In this document: positions 43,029 to 52,245 of the stretch, in pieces
How the letters are laid out: each line of letters starts with the position of its first letter
Numbering within the stretch: the stretch's first letter is position 1
NCBI GenBank assembly: GCA_019090455.1
Contig: JAHRWA010000035.1
Location: forward strand, 1 to 64,000
DNA: 64,000 nucleotides
Direction of reading: 5' to 3'
From: Pseudomonadales bacterium
GTDB lineage: Bacteria > Pseudomonadota > Gammaproteobacteria > Pseudomonadales > DC-out160
Notes under the pieces: model-generated
The model's database searches: none
Seen by the model: the letters and a program-made list of their open reading frames with translations, nothing else
Told to the model about the DNA's origin: nothing
Program-made: the position numbers and the translations under genes

Positions 43029-44717
43029 CTACAACCAACGCTTTAAGCTGCCGCCGCCAGTCACGCCAAAGGAATAACCAATCATAAGTCGAACTTGCGG
43101 CTCCACCTCTTGTATTGACCTATGCGGAAAGAAACCACCCACTCCCAATGCAATTTTAAGCTTCAAAATATCGAGATAGGTATTCACTCCTAAATAGACA
43201 CCTGCTTCCGTTGCCTTACCTTCCATTGAATTACGAGATTGCGCCCATGCGATTTCCAAATTATGTGACAACGGTGTACCTTGATAAAAATTCGGTAGGG
43301 ATAAATTCAATCCAACTTCATGATAGCGATTATCACCTGACATCACTTCGTCCAATTTCCGAAAACTCAAGTGTACATACAAATTAGCACTGGCAGGTAA
43401 ATTGCTTTTAATCGCCGCTAGGCCATAGGCCAGATGTAAACCACCGTATTGGTCGTCATTCTCCAGGCTCGCCGAATAGCTCCCCATAATGGACAATGCC
43501 GAATATACTTTTTCATGAATAATATCCATTGGCATCCAATATTTATTATCATCGAAATTGGATTGCGACAATAACTTCTCATCTCCTGTCGCTTCGTATT
43601 CACTTGATTTTTGATAGGATTCCTCAGAGAGCATGATGCTCCTAGGTTTCGTTTTATTCGGGCGGAAGGCTTGAGAGCGCAAGGGGAAACCCTCCTCCAC
43701 CAACTTTGAATACGCTAAATCTTCCCCTTTTACGAAAGCGAGTATAACGGCCGTTACGGACCGCGTATTGGTCCGATGTAATCGAAGGTGATTGGTTCTG
43801 TTGTCACACAGGTCATCACTACCGGAATTTAAATTTCCATCACCGCAAGCATTCCAATACACATAGGATTGAGCTGTCACCTTATCGGTTTCTGGTGAAT
43901 CCATCTCCTGTCGAATACTGAGATTTCGTTTCTTTAACCAAACACTTTCTTTAATTTTGGCAAGCTCGCGACCCTCTTCTTCTAAAAGGTTTTCTCGTAT
44001 AAAGAGTTCGCCTTTACTCAGTTTGACACCTGCAAATGCACGCCCGTATTCATTCCAATGATCATGAAATGTTTGACTAGGGTTTTGTAAAGAATGCACT
44101 CGAGAAAACCCTGAATGACCAATAGCAAAAGTATCCTGTAAAAAATGATCGCCGAAGGAGGAATAAACCAAAGCTCGATTAAAAGTCTCGATTGCTTCCG
44201 AGTAATTAGCTCGATCAAATATCTCCCGAGCCAATACCGCCAGTTGTATGGCTTCAATATGATTTGATCTCCACTCTTGTTTCGAATAGGGCGCAAAATG
44301 GCTGAAATTATTTAACGCCAATTTTCCGTAAACCGTCCAGCTTAAAGCCTGTGATTCTGCTTCGATGGATTCAAAATCCTTAGGGTCTGATACGTGATCA
44401 CCGGATAAAGATGACCGTAATCCATAAGCATCAGAACGCCCGCCAATATCATGACAAGGAATATTCCCTAGCAAAGCTCTCTCTTGCTTCAGTTCATTGT
44501 ATTTTTCAGTGTTCCGACGGCCCATTGAGTTGCCTAGTGCTGGGTTAGCTAGTGCATCATCGTATTCCTCCATTAGATTATCACAGGCCGATCTAAAGGC
44601 TTCTTTTCCTAACTGGTAATGCTCCTTGTAGTTCCAAGCAAAGGATTGCTGGCAAAATAATAATGGAGCGACAAAAAGCAATGAACAAAAGAATCCGTTC
44701 CGATGAGTGCGTAGCAT
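43029..44717 (-). CDS. Zn-dependent phospholipase C/P1 nuclease-like protein with C-terminal barrel-like region
   Basis: Exported protein of about 562 residues. The signal peptide ends LLFCQQSFA and the mature protein begins with Trp (WNYKEHYQLG), as in Bacillus-type phospholipase C and P1 nuclease, where the N-terminal Trp binds zinc. Further likely zinc ligands lie in NFSHFAPYSKQEWRSNH and SFGDHFLQDTFAIGHSG. From about residue 400 the sequence turns beta-rich with alternating hydrophobic strands ending in an aromatic-Gly (LMIGYSFG), like a small outer-membrane barrel. It could be a surface phospholipase or nuclease. Start at ATG 44717 has AGGAA 7 nt upstream; a TTG at 44738 lies seven codons earlier. 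Confidence 0.75.
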   Translation of the reverse strand: MLRTHRNGFFCSLLFVAPLLFCQQSFAWNYKEHYQLGKEAFRSACDNLMEEYDDALANPALGNSMGRRNTEKYNELKQERALLGNIPCHDIGGRSDAYGLRSSLSGDHVSDPKDFESIEAESQALSWTVYGKLALNNFSHFAPYSKQEWRSNHIEAIQLAVLAREIFDRANYSEAIETFNRALVYSSFGDHFLQDTFAIGHSGFSRVHSLQNPSQTFHDHWNEYGRAFAGVKLSKGELFIRENLLEEEGRELAKIKESVWLKKRNLSIRQEMDSPETDKVTAQSYVYWNACGDGNLNSGSDDLCDNRTNHLRLHRTNTRSVTAVILAFVKGEDLAYSKLVEEGFPLRSQAFRPNKTKPRSIMLSEESYQKSSEYEATGDEKLLSQSNFDDNKYWMPMDIIHEKVYSALSIMGSYSASLENDDQYGGLHLAYGLAAIKSNLPASANLYVHLSFRKLDEVMSGDNRYHEVGLNLSLPNFYQGTPLSHNLEIAWAQSRNSMEGKATEAGVYLGVNTYLDILKLKIALGVGGFFPHRSIQEVEPQVRLMIGYSFGVTGGGSLKRWL

Positions 44718-44805
44718 AAAAATGTTCCTAAATTTCAAACACTAATTTGTAGTGGGATTGGGGTTGAAAAAGCAGTGATTCCAATATTCGAAAACTCACA
44801 TTCAA

Positions 44806-44843
44806 TAAAAAGGCCCTAAAACAGATTTAACGTCTTAGGGCCT
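44806..44843 (-). terminator. Rho-independent terminator of the SDR gene
   Basis: AGGCCCTAA (44811-44819) pairs with TTAGGGCCT (44835-44843) around a 15-nt loop. On the minus strand it is followed by an A-to-U run. It lies 33 nt after the SDR stop codon. Confidence 0.8.
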
Positions 44844-44875
44844 AGGTATTTAATTTAATGGATTCGTTTTCAGCG

Positions 44876-45700
44876 TTATCTAAATAACTTGTACACTTCT
44901 CCAATTCCACGAGCATAAGAAGCTGGTGCTAACCGCTTTACTCTCCACCAAACTTTCGCGTCCACTTGCGGCATCATATACAGTTGTCCCTTATCTAATG
45001 CAGTCAAAGTTTGTCGAGCGACTTTATCGCTGTTAGTAAAAGAAAGTTTATCCATGGCTAACGAGCCTCTTTCTTTGTCTTCATCTGATATCCGGCTATT
45101 TTCAATAATATTGGTCGGAATCATTGTAGGACATAACGCGGTGACATTAACGCCGGTACCTACCATCTCTGCCGCAAGCGTCTCGGAAAGCGATAACACA
45201 CCAGCCTTGGTTACATTATAGGCTCCCATCTCAGGAGCAGCGGCGAAGGCGGCTGCTGAAGCGACATTAATAATACCGCCATAACCTAGTTCTTTTAACT
45301 TAGGAGCAAAAAAGTGGCAGCCATGAATAACTCCCCACAAATTAACTTTCATTATCCATTGCCAATCTTTCATGGACATTTCACCGATAATCCCACCTGC
45401 TCCAACACCAGCATTATTCACCACTAGTGTTATGGGTCTTTCTAGTATCTCTTCGGCTTCTATCGACAACTTTTCCATTGCGCTTTCGCTACCGACATCA
45501 CACTTGTAGGCTATGGCTTTTGTTCCTAATTCTTGCAACATTGTCGCTGTTTTTTGCGCCGCTTTTAGATCGATATCGGCACAGATGACTTGACCACCCC
45601 TACGGGCAATTTCGTAGGCAAAACTCTTACCAATACCACTACCAGCACCGGTAACAACAGCAGCTGATTTTTGGGATACTTTTAAAGCGGTTATACTCAT
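44876..45700 (-). CDS. Short-chain dehydrogenase/reductase
   Basis: SDR of 274 residues. It has TGAGSGIGKSFAYEIARRG (cofactor site), NNAGVGAGGIIGEM, a catalytic YNVTK (Tyr-x3-Lys), and CADID downstream of beta-2. The acidic end of beta-2 suggests NAD(H). It oxidises or reduces an alcohol or keto group in the cytoplasm. A good site (AAAGGAT) precedes the ATG at 45700. It lies next to a P450 on the same strand; the 325 nt between them suggest separate promoters. Confidence 0.9.
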   Translation of the reverse strand: MSITALKVSQKSAAVVTGAGSGIGKSFAYEIARRGGQVICADIDLKAAQKTATMLQELGTKAIAYKCDVGSESAMEKLSIEAEEILERPITLVVNNAGVGAGGIIGEMSMKDWQWIMKVNLWGVIHGCHFFAPKLKELGYGGIINVASAAAFAAAPEMGAYNVTKAGVLSLSETLAAEMVGTGVNVTALCPTMIPTNIIENSRISDEDKERGSLAMDKLSFTNSDKVARQTLTALDKGQLYMMPQVDAKVWWRVKRLAPASYARGIGEVYKLFR

Positions 45701-46025
45701 GGTCTTAATATCCTTTCGTTGTTGGACTTAGTTACTGCACTCTAATCAATAGTCTTAGCTTCTGGACTTTTTCCTAGCAGTAAATTTTTTGCAAGTTGTC
45801 GATAAATTAAGAAGGGGCAGTCTCTTTCCATTAAAGTTGTAGATTGCGCGCTAAGTCTAGCGTAAATCATTGTAGTTTTCATAAATTAATTAAGGCTTGA
45901 TTTAAGTCAATTGGAAATTGCGCACTCCTTTTTACCTTTTTCCTGAGAATACTATCAAGGTATCTATACTCGGCCTCCAACATAAACTGCCAGTTGGGAA
46001 AGCATTCTAAACTTACCCTATTTTA
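45701..46025. other. Intergenic between SDR and P450 genes
   Basis: About 325 nt with no gene or clear repeat. Both flanking genes are on the minus strand, so it holds the SDR promoter and the 3' end of the P450 gene. Confidence 0.4.
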
Positions 46026-47252
46026 TTAGCTCTGCGAGAGGGTCCTAATATTCATTTGGCGTAATCCCAACAATCTATTATTTGGCATCCATACAGGGTC
46101 GCCTACTAGCTCGAATCCATCGAAACGTTTAATGAGTTCATTTAGAGTCGCCGATATCTCAAGACGAGCTAGGCTGGCCCCCAAGCAGAAGTGGACGCCT
46201 GCGCCGAGACCAGCATGCTTATTGGGCCAGCGCGTAATATCAAATTCAAAGGGCTTATCAAAAAAACGCTCGTCACGATTCGCTGACATTTCCCAAAAAG
46301 TGACCTTATCACCTAACTTAATCGTCTCACCTTGTAAAATAATGTCCTCAGTCGCAGTTCGGCGTTTGTAGATTGAGGGGGTCGTCCATCGAATTATCTC
46401 CTCAACAGCAGAACGCATCAGTGACGGGTCATCCTTTAAAAGTTGAAATTGCTCAGGGAAATCTATGAACGCCTTTATCGTTCCCCCTAAAGCGCTACGG
46501 GTCGTTTCCGCACCAGCAGGAAATAATAAAGTAAAAAACGATAACAATTCATGATCATTCAGTTTCGTACCGTCTTCTTCAAATTCGGCTTGGACGATAG
46601 TCGACAAAATATCCTTAGCTGGATTCAAGCGTTTATCAGCAATGATAGTTTTCGCTTCATTGCGAATTTTTATCATATATTCTTTATCGAGTATCGAAGA
46701 CGATGTCGAAGCCAATCCCAAATCAACCCATTCTATCAACTGATCCCTTTTATCCAGCGGTACCCCCAGTACATTGCAAATGGTTTGCAGTGGAACTTCT
46801 CTGGCAACTTTTTTGACAAAATCAAACGAATCCTGATCTGCCACGCTATCGAGTAATTCACCGATCAATTTGGTAAGCCCCGCCTCAAGTTCTTGAACTG
46901 CTTTGGGTGTAAAGCCCTTATTCACAAGGGAGCGCAATCTCCGATGCAAAGGATCATCGGTCATATTTAATGCCACACCGGCACTGCGCTCGTCCTTTAT
47001 TCCTGTTCCTCCGCCTGTTCTGTCACCGGCTTTATCAGATGAAAACCGAATCGGGTCACGCTGAATGGCGGTCACATCACTATACCGACTGATCACCCAA
47101 AACCCTTCACCATCCGGTGTTACCGTGGTCGGCTCATGCCAAAAAACAGGCGCATTATCTCGTAGCCAATTGAAGGAGTTGTGTGGGAAACCCTCTGCAA
47201 AACTCGCATCATTGGAAAGATCAACAACTGAAGAGTCAGAATTTGTTGTCAT
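46026..47252 (-). CDS. Cytochrome P450
   Basis: Bacterial class I-type P450 of about 408 residues. It has the I-helix FPAGAETTRS, the ExxR motif in EEIIRW, and the heme-thiolate segment GAGVHFCLGASLARLE with the Cys ligand. It needs ferredoxin and reductase partners, which are not in the window. I chose the ATG at 47252 (MTTNSDSS) because the frame upstream to 47363 is basic and not protein-like. It hydroxylates or epoxidises an unknown substrate. It faces the DUF2238-like membrane gene divergently. Confidence 0.9.
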   Translation of the reverse strand: MTTNSDSSVVDLSNDASFAEGFPHNSFNWLRDNAPVFWHEPTTVTPDGEGFWVISRYSDVTAIQRDPIRFSSDKAGDRTGGGTGIKDERSAGVALNMTDDPLHRRLRSLVNKGFTPKAVQELEAGLTKLIGELLDSVADQDSFDFVKKVAREVPLQTICNVLGVPLDKRDQLIEWVDLGLASTSSSILDKEYMIKIRNEAKTIIADKRLNPAKDILSTIVQAEFEEDGTKLNDHELLSFFTLLFPAGAETTRSALGGTIKAFIDFPEQFQLLKDDPSLMRSAVEEIIRWTTPSIYKRRTATEDIILQGETIKLGDKVTFWEMSANRDERFFDKPFEFDITRWPNKHAGLGAGVHFCLGASLARLEISATLNELIKRFDGFELVGDPVWMPNNRLLGLRQMNIRTLSQS

Positions 47253-47460
47253 AATTAAATTTGCCGCCGAGTGAATAAGGAAATAAGAGTGAACTCTATT
47301 CTTTTTGCGACACTTTACGTTAATAATATGAAAAGTACGAGGACAGTGACTGTGAGAGGGCACGAAACAATGAGTGATATGTTCGTCTTATTTATTTTCA
47401 ACATATAGACTATTCTACACGATTGAGCACATAGCCCACCTCTCGAGACTAAAAATGAGC

Positions 47461-47472
47461 TGATTTAAATCA
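47461..47472 (+). promoter_or_regulatory. FNR/Anr-like box before the membrane gene
   Basis: TGATTTAAATCA matches the inner part of the FNR/Anr box (TTGAT-N4-ATCAA), lacking the outer T/A pair. It is centred about 45 nt upstream of a plausible start if TATAAT at 47499-47504 is the -10. This is suggestive only. Confidence 0.3.
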
Positions 47473-47537
47473 CATGGCTCTGCTCATTTCGTGATACTTA
47501 TAATACTCAAACTAACTAAACATACAGGGTAATAGTA

Positions 47538-48206
47538 GTGGGTAGTGACTTCATAGGATATTTCAAAAATAACCTCTATCTTTGGGTCAAATTATTCATG
47601 CAGATGAGTCTGCTAGTGAGTTTGTGCTTAGCGATCTATCGATTGGAGTGGCTAACTGTCTTTCTCGTCAGCATGATTATGCTTCTGACCCTAATTCCTC
47701 TTAGACTCAATACTCAACTTAATATCGTTATTCCTTTAGAGATCGAAATATTATCTCTCGCCATTATCTATGCATCCTTATATTTAGGCGAAATCGGCAA
47801 TTATTATGAAAAATATTGGTGGTGGGATATTCTTTTACACAGCGGCTCGGGATTTCTTTTCGGCGTCTTAGGCTTCTTGCTCATATGGATACTGAACGAC
47901 AAACCAAAATCCTATTTAGGCTTATCTCCATTTTTCATGGCTTTGGTCTCTTTCTCCTTTTCAATCACTATGGGTGTTGCCTGGGAGGTATTCGAATTTA
48001 CTCTTGACCAAAGCTTTGGTTTAAATATGCAAAAAAGCGGTTTGGTCGATACTATGTGGGATCTGATCGTTGTGTGTATTGGCGCATTATGTGTATCGGG
48101 CTTTGGTTACTCTTACCTAAAATTTGGTTACCGTTCTTTTGCAAGCCAGTGGTTTGAAGATTTCGTCGAAAACAATCCTCATATTTTCAACGAAAATAAA
48201 ACATAA
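47538..48206 (+). CDS. DUF2238-like (YjdF-type) membrane protein
   Basis: Inner-membrane protein of 222 residues with about six hydrophobic segments. The conserved stretch WWDILLHSGSGFLFGVLGF, then VAWEVFEFTLDQSFGLNMQKSGLVDTMWDL, matches the DUF2238 family. Function is unknown. Start is GTG at 47538, with AGGG 8 nt upstream. It is divergent from the P450. A weak FNR-like box lies before it. Confidence 0.8.
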   Translation: MGSDFIGYFKNNLYLWVKLFMQMSLLVSLCLAIYRLEWLTVFLVSMIMLLTLIPLRLNTQLNIVIPLEIEILSLAIIYASLYLGEIGNYYEKYWWWDILLHSGSGFLFGVLGFLLIWILNDKPKSYLGLSPFFMALVSFSFSITMGVAWEVFEFTLDQSFGLNMQKSGLVDTMWDLIVVCIGALCVSGFGYSYLKFGYRSFASQWFEDFVENNPHIFNENKT

Positions 48207-48252
48207 ATACCTCGCACCTACAGACAACCTAACAAATTATCTAACAATGATT

Positions 48253-48292
48253 AAATCTATAAAGTAAGCGCTATAATTATGAAGTAAGTACT
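48253..48292 (-). repeat. 20-nt tandem repeat over the orphan-gene stop codon
   Basis: On the minus strand AGTACTTACTTCATAATTAT (48292-48273, containing the stop TAA) is followed by AGCGCTTACTTTATAGATTT (48272-48253); 14 of 20 positions agree. Confidence 0.5.
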
Positions 48293-49047
48293 AAACTTGG
48301 CGTCATTTTTTGTAAAAAAAGATCAAAGCTATCATCGTTTTCTAAAAAACAGGATGAAGTGCTGCAATAAAATATATCGGTTTTAAGCTGTTTAAGAAGA
48401 TCAACGAGTTCCATAACACTCATATCATTTTTAATAATGATAAGCGTATGATCTATCGGATCAACTGCTAGTAGTTCCTGTAGCTCTGACACGTAACTTT
48501 GCTGGGCAATAATATTCAACTTTTGCTTCAGCTTTTTAGCTTTTTTGGTAGCAAGAATAAAGGCATTTTTTGAGCCAGGTGTGCTTTCAAACAATAAGCA
48601 GCCATTCCTTCTGTCTCTAGCATTAGCGGTAATATTTGTCGCCATCAAAGACCCTTTATGTTTCGGGCCAATGACAAGGATTTTTGACTGCCTAGCATCA
48701 AAACACATTTTATGATCAGGGTCGCAAATAAGCCTAAACTGCGGGACCACCTTGGCTCGCTGTGCTTTCGTCGCTACTTTTTGTTTTAATCTATTCGTAT
48801 TGCGCTTAATTGAAACCGCCATATCGGTATCGTCTGAAGCATAAAAACTTTTACCATGCGCTGTAAGTTCACGAGTAAAAGGCAAAGCAAACATTTTGAC
48901 TAGGTCTGGGTTTTGTATCAGAAGTGTTAACAATTCTTCATTGAATTGGAATGCAATTTCCATTGCGATCTCAATATTGCTATCCGTTAAATGACTTCGT
49001 TGCCCCGAAGAGGCATCGAGTGCCAAAACGATTTTATGCGTATTCAT
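48277..49047 (-). CDS. Unknown protein in the Lon-like operon
   Basis: Cytoplasmic protein of 256 residues. The N-terminal VLALDASSGQRSHL and later SKILVIGPKHKGS are reminiscent of universal-stress-type or nucleotide-binding loops, but the resemblance is weak. It is basic in the middle and ends in FLQKMTPSLVLTS. Its start directly abuts the stop of the Lon-like gene, so translation is coupled. It may be a regulator or substrate adaptor of the protease. No family identified. Confidence 0.6.
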   Translation of the reverse strand: MNTHKIVLALDASSGQRSHLTDSNIEIAMEIAFQFNEELLTLLIQNPDLVKMFALPFTRELTAHGKSFYASDDTDMAVSIKRNTNRLKQKVATKAQRAKVVPQFRLICDPDHKMCFDARQSKILVIGPKHKGSLMATNITANARDRRNGCLLFESTPGSKNAFILATKKAKKLKQKLNIIAQQSYVSELQELLAVDPIDHTLIIIKNDMSVMELVDLLKQLKTDIFYCSTSSCFLENDDSFDLFLQKMTPSLVLTS

Positions 49048-51513
49048 TTATGAACCTTTGAGTTTCTTAAGCTTATCACTTAGCGCATTGATACTAGATT
49101 GCACTTTGCCATTAACGCTTTCTACCGGATATATACCTTGATCATTTTTGTGCCCTGCGTTTATACCTGTTAGTAAACTCAGCATTTGATCAATATTTTC
49201 CACAGCATATATTTTAAACTCTTGCTTCTTTGCCGCCGTGACAATTTCTTTATTCAACATTAAGTGTTTTACATTGGCTTGAGGAATGATGACTGCCTTG
49301 TCTTTTGCTCCCCCTTTCACTTTGCAGGCTTCGTAGAAACCTTCAATTTTTTCATTGACAGCGCCTATGGCTTGTACTCTACCGTTTTGATCAACGGAAC
49401 CCGTAACAGCAAAGCACTGTTTTATTGGGATATCTGAGATAGCAGATAACAATGCACATAACTCAATCGCTGAGGCGCTATCGCCATCGATAAAACCATA
49501 TGATTGCTCGAATACGAGGGTCGCAGTTAGCGCCAAAGGAATATCTTTACTGTAGCGGTTAGCAATAAACGCACTGAGAATCATCACGCCTTTCGAATGT
49601 AAAGAACCTGCCATATCAGCTTCACGTTCGATATCAATCACGTTGCCATTACCTATTCTTGCAGTCGCACTTATACGTGTTGGTCGACCAAAATAAAAAT
49701 CACCTAATCCTATCACTGACAATGCATTCGCTTCACCCACTTGGTCGCCGGTATTGTTAAAAACAATATCGCCTCGGGCTATATTTTCGCAAAACAAATC
49801 GGGATATTGAGATTGTCGCAACAAACGGCCTGACAGCGCGTCTTCGACACAAGCCACATTCACCACCTTAATTTTCTTTTGCTTTGCGTAATAATTCGTT
49901 TCCTGTATTAAGTCAGAGATCTGTTCGATGTTTAAACTTAGTTTTTCGCTGTCAGATGCGTAGCGTGAGCTGTGCTCTATTAGCCGAGCAATCGCTGCGC
50001 GGTTAAAGGGTAGCAAACCCGCGCTTTTGATTTTATTAGCGATCAATTTCGCATATAACAAGGTGTTATCGATATCGCGGGCAATATCGTAAGACATGTC
50101 TGCGGTCACTTTGAATAAGGAAGAAAATTCAGGGTCTTGTGATTTAAGCAACTGATGAATAGTAGGATCACCAATTAACACAACTTTTATATCCAGAGGA
50201 ATAAGATCTGGTGTGAGACTTTGTCCCGCACTGGGAGAAAACACATAGTCAACCGGTTCAATACTAAGCTGATTAGTATGCAGTACTCTTTTCAATGATT
50301 CCCATACAAACGGTTTACTGAGAACCTTTCGCGCATCAAGCACTAAGTAACCACCATTGGCTCGATGAACTGCGCCAGATTGCATCAGAGTGAAATTGGT
50401 ACTGAGTGAATTTTTATAACTTGTATATTCTATTTGACCGAATAAATTCTGATGAATAGGGTTCTCTTCAAAAATAATCGGTGCTTGTTGATTGTCGGCG
50501 TTATCAACAAATATATTAATATGGTAGGGCAAGTATTCAGCTTCATGAATAAACTTGCTATTCGAAATATTGGTATTATCTTTGTCTTGTCTGAAAAATA
50601 TTCCCACATTGTCGACAATATCTTCTTGAGCCGATTCAAAGAACATTTTTACCGAATCTTCTTCATTCCACTCCTTTTTTAAATCGTCAAAAAAAGGCTG
50701 TATACATAGCAGTGTAAACCAGGTGTTGAGATCTTTGACCTTTTTATGAGCGTCGACCTTAATTATTGGCAATTTTTCAACTATGTCTTTCAATCTATGA
50801 TTATATTTCTCTACCTTATCTTTTATCGTGTCTTGTTCTTTTGCAGGCAGCTCATTGAATTCTTCAGACCCTATAAGTTGCGTGCCATTACTGGGCCCCA
50901 TGGTGTAACCCTTTGGGGTAGGAATTAGAAGAACATTCTCAGCTTTTGCTTCTTCTGCCAGCTTCTCGAAAAGCTCTTGCTCAATGGATTGGAATTCATC
51001 GTTAATTTCTCTAACGGCATCAAGGTATTCTTCGCTTTGAAACGTTGATGGGACAGCACCTAGCAATTCTTCGATTAGCTGAAGCATCGCCTTTTGTAGT
51101 TTTCGCGCACTACCTGCAGGTAGCTTTAATAAAGTCGGCTGATTGTTTCGAGCAAAGTTATTCACGTAACACCAATCGCAAGGAGGATTCCTGTCAACGC
51201 GTTTACTTTCGATTAGAGCCTTTATGATTTCATTTTTGCCAACGCCGCTAGGCCCTGACACAAAAAGATTATAGCCTTGTTGCTCCATACCTAAGGAAAA
51301 ATTGATAGCCTCCATAGCTCGACTTTGTCCAAGCCCGAGATCAATACTTTCTAGATCTTTAGAACTTTTAAAACCAGAGCTGGGAAAGGTGCACTTGGTG
51401 AACAGCTGTGATGCCTTAAGGGGTTTGGGCGTATTGTCGTATCCCTTCTGGCTCTTTATATCTTGTTTCTTAACACCTGTTTTTTTAAGTACTGTTTTTG
51501 TGGCTCTTTTCAT
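49048..51513 (-). CDS. Lon-like ATP-dependent protease (AAA plus Lon-C domain)
   Basis: AAA-type ATP-binding protein with a Lon protease domain, 821 residues. The Walker A region reads SGPSGVGKNE (about residues 85-95). Middle ATPase segments include DARKVLSKPFVWESLKRVLH. The Lon proteolytic domain (about 570-775) has the catalytic dyad S679 in IDGDSASAIE and K722 in VNEKIEGF. The Ser-Lys spacing of 43 is as in E. coli Lon. The N-terminal region lacks the classical Lon N-domain, so it belongs to the LonB-like or LonC-type group seen in gammaproteobacteria. Cytoplasmic. It precedes a coupled orphan gene. Confidence 0.92.
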   Translation of the reverse strand: MKRATKTVLKKTGVKKQDIKSQKGYDNTPKPLKASQLFTKCTFPSSGFKSSKDLESIDLGLGQSRAMEAINFSLGMEQQGYNLFVSGPSGVGKNEIIKALIESKRVDRNPPCDWCYVNNFARNNQPTLLKLPAGSARKLQKAMLQLIEELLGAVPSTFQSEEYLDAVREINDEFQSIEQELFEKLAEEAKAENVLLIPTPKGYTMGPSNGTQLIGSEEFNELPAKEQDTIKDKVEKYNHRLKDIVEKLPIIKVDAHKKVKDLNTWFTLLCIQPFFDDLKKEWNEEDSVKMFFESAQEDIVDNVGIFFRQDKDNTNISNSKFIHEAEYLPYHINIFVDNADNQQAPIIFEENPIHQNLFGQIEYTSYKNSLSTNFTLMQSGAVHRANGGYLVLDARKVLSKPFVWESLKRVLHTNQLSIEPVDYVFSPSAGQSLTPDLIPLDIKVVLIGDPTIHQLLKSQDPEFSSLFKVTADMSYDIARDIDNTLLYAKLIANKIKSAGLLPFNRAAIARLIEHSSRYASDSEKLSLNIEQISDLIQETNYYAKQKKIKVVNVACVEDALSGRLLRQSQYPDLFCENIARGDIVFNNTGDQVGEANALSVIGLGDFYFGRPTRISATARIGNGNVIDIEREADMAGSLHSKGVMILSAFIANRYSKDIPLALTATLVFEQSYGFIDGDSASAIELCALLSAISDIPIKQCFAVTGSVDQNGRVQAIGAVNEKIEGFYEACKVKGGAKDKAVIIPQANVKHLMLNKEIVTAAKKQEFKIYAVENIDQMLSLLTGINAGHKNDQGIYPVESVNGKVQSSINALSDKLKKLKGS

Positions 51514-51584
51514 GATGCGCTCTGTAAGCTAACCCATTTTATTTTTAGTCGTATTTATTAACAACAATCACTAAAAAGTTAGAA

Positions 51585-51884
51585 TCAAATACCGAGCCCC
51601 GTGAGAGTGTTCGCTAGATCATTGAGTAAAGCTGACAATTTGGGGTTTGCTCCCTCAAAGTTTGTCACAACATCTAACAGTGCATTGTCAGATGTAGATT
51701 TATCAGACGGGGATTTGTCAGACTGAGAACTGTCGTTGCTCATCTCTGCCTCGATATTATTTAGGGCGGTTTTAACATGTTGCTCTAAGGTGTTTAGTGC
51801 GGCTATATTGTTGGGATCTTTCCCTATCGCTTTAAGCTCAACGCTAATGCTATTGAGTAGTTTTTGTAGCGATGCACTATCCAT
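51585..51884 (-). CDS. DUF4404 family protein
   Basis: Small helical protein of 99 residues with SLQKLLNSISVELKAIGKD, EQHVKTALNNIEAEM and a C-terminal PKLSALLNDLANTLTGLGI, matching DUF4404. A Ser/Asp/Lys-rich linker (SSQSDKSPSDKSTSDN) joins two helical parts and appears repetitive. AGAGGA precedes the ATG at 51884. It lies upstream of the Lon-like gene on the same strand with a 71-nt gap and may be cotranscribed. Confidence 0.8.
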   Translation of the reverse strand: MDSASLQKLLNSISVELKAIGKDPNNIAALNTLEQHVKTALNNIEAEMSNDSSQSDKSPSDKSTSDNALLDVVTNFEGANPKLSALLNDLANTLTGLGI

Positions 51885-52245
51885 AATGTCCTCTTAAACT
51901 AATATCTTATAACTAATATGGGTGGTAAGAGCTGCCTTTAAAGTATTAAAAATGGAAAAAAAGGTAATACCATTGATCCACGTCATTCTTGTTAGCACTT
52001 TGGTAGAATCAAATTGAGGTAAACAGATGGGTATAAGCAGGAACCGTAGATGAAAACCGCAACCGCTTGGATCTGCCGGATCGGTTTCCCAACAGAAGTT
52101 TATATAAAGTAGCTTACATTAGGAGAGGGGGAACACCTAGTAGGCGTAGTAGGCGCTAAGGATACTCATCAGACCATCCTTAGCAATTCAAAACAAATAC
52201 CTCGAGTTCTATACTTTATCATGAAAGTGTTTTTCCATACTGTAG
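51885..52245. other. Intergenic with a hairpin
   Basis: About 360 nt between two minus-strand genes. GCTAAGGAT (52155-52163) and ATCCTTAGC (52176-52184) form a 9-bp hairpin, without a U run on either strand, and a TAGTAGGCG 9-nt unit is repeated just before it. No gene or RNA seen. Confidence 0.4.

Noticed and set aside
47253-47363. Longer P450 N-terminus
   Set aside because: It is basic, His/Cys-rich and not protein-like for the family; the ATG at 47252 is the natural start.
52155-52184. Intrinsic terminator at the 9-bp hairpin
   Set aside because: No U run on either strand; listed only inside the intergenic entry.
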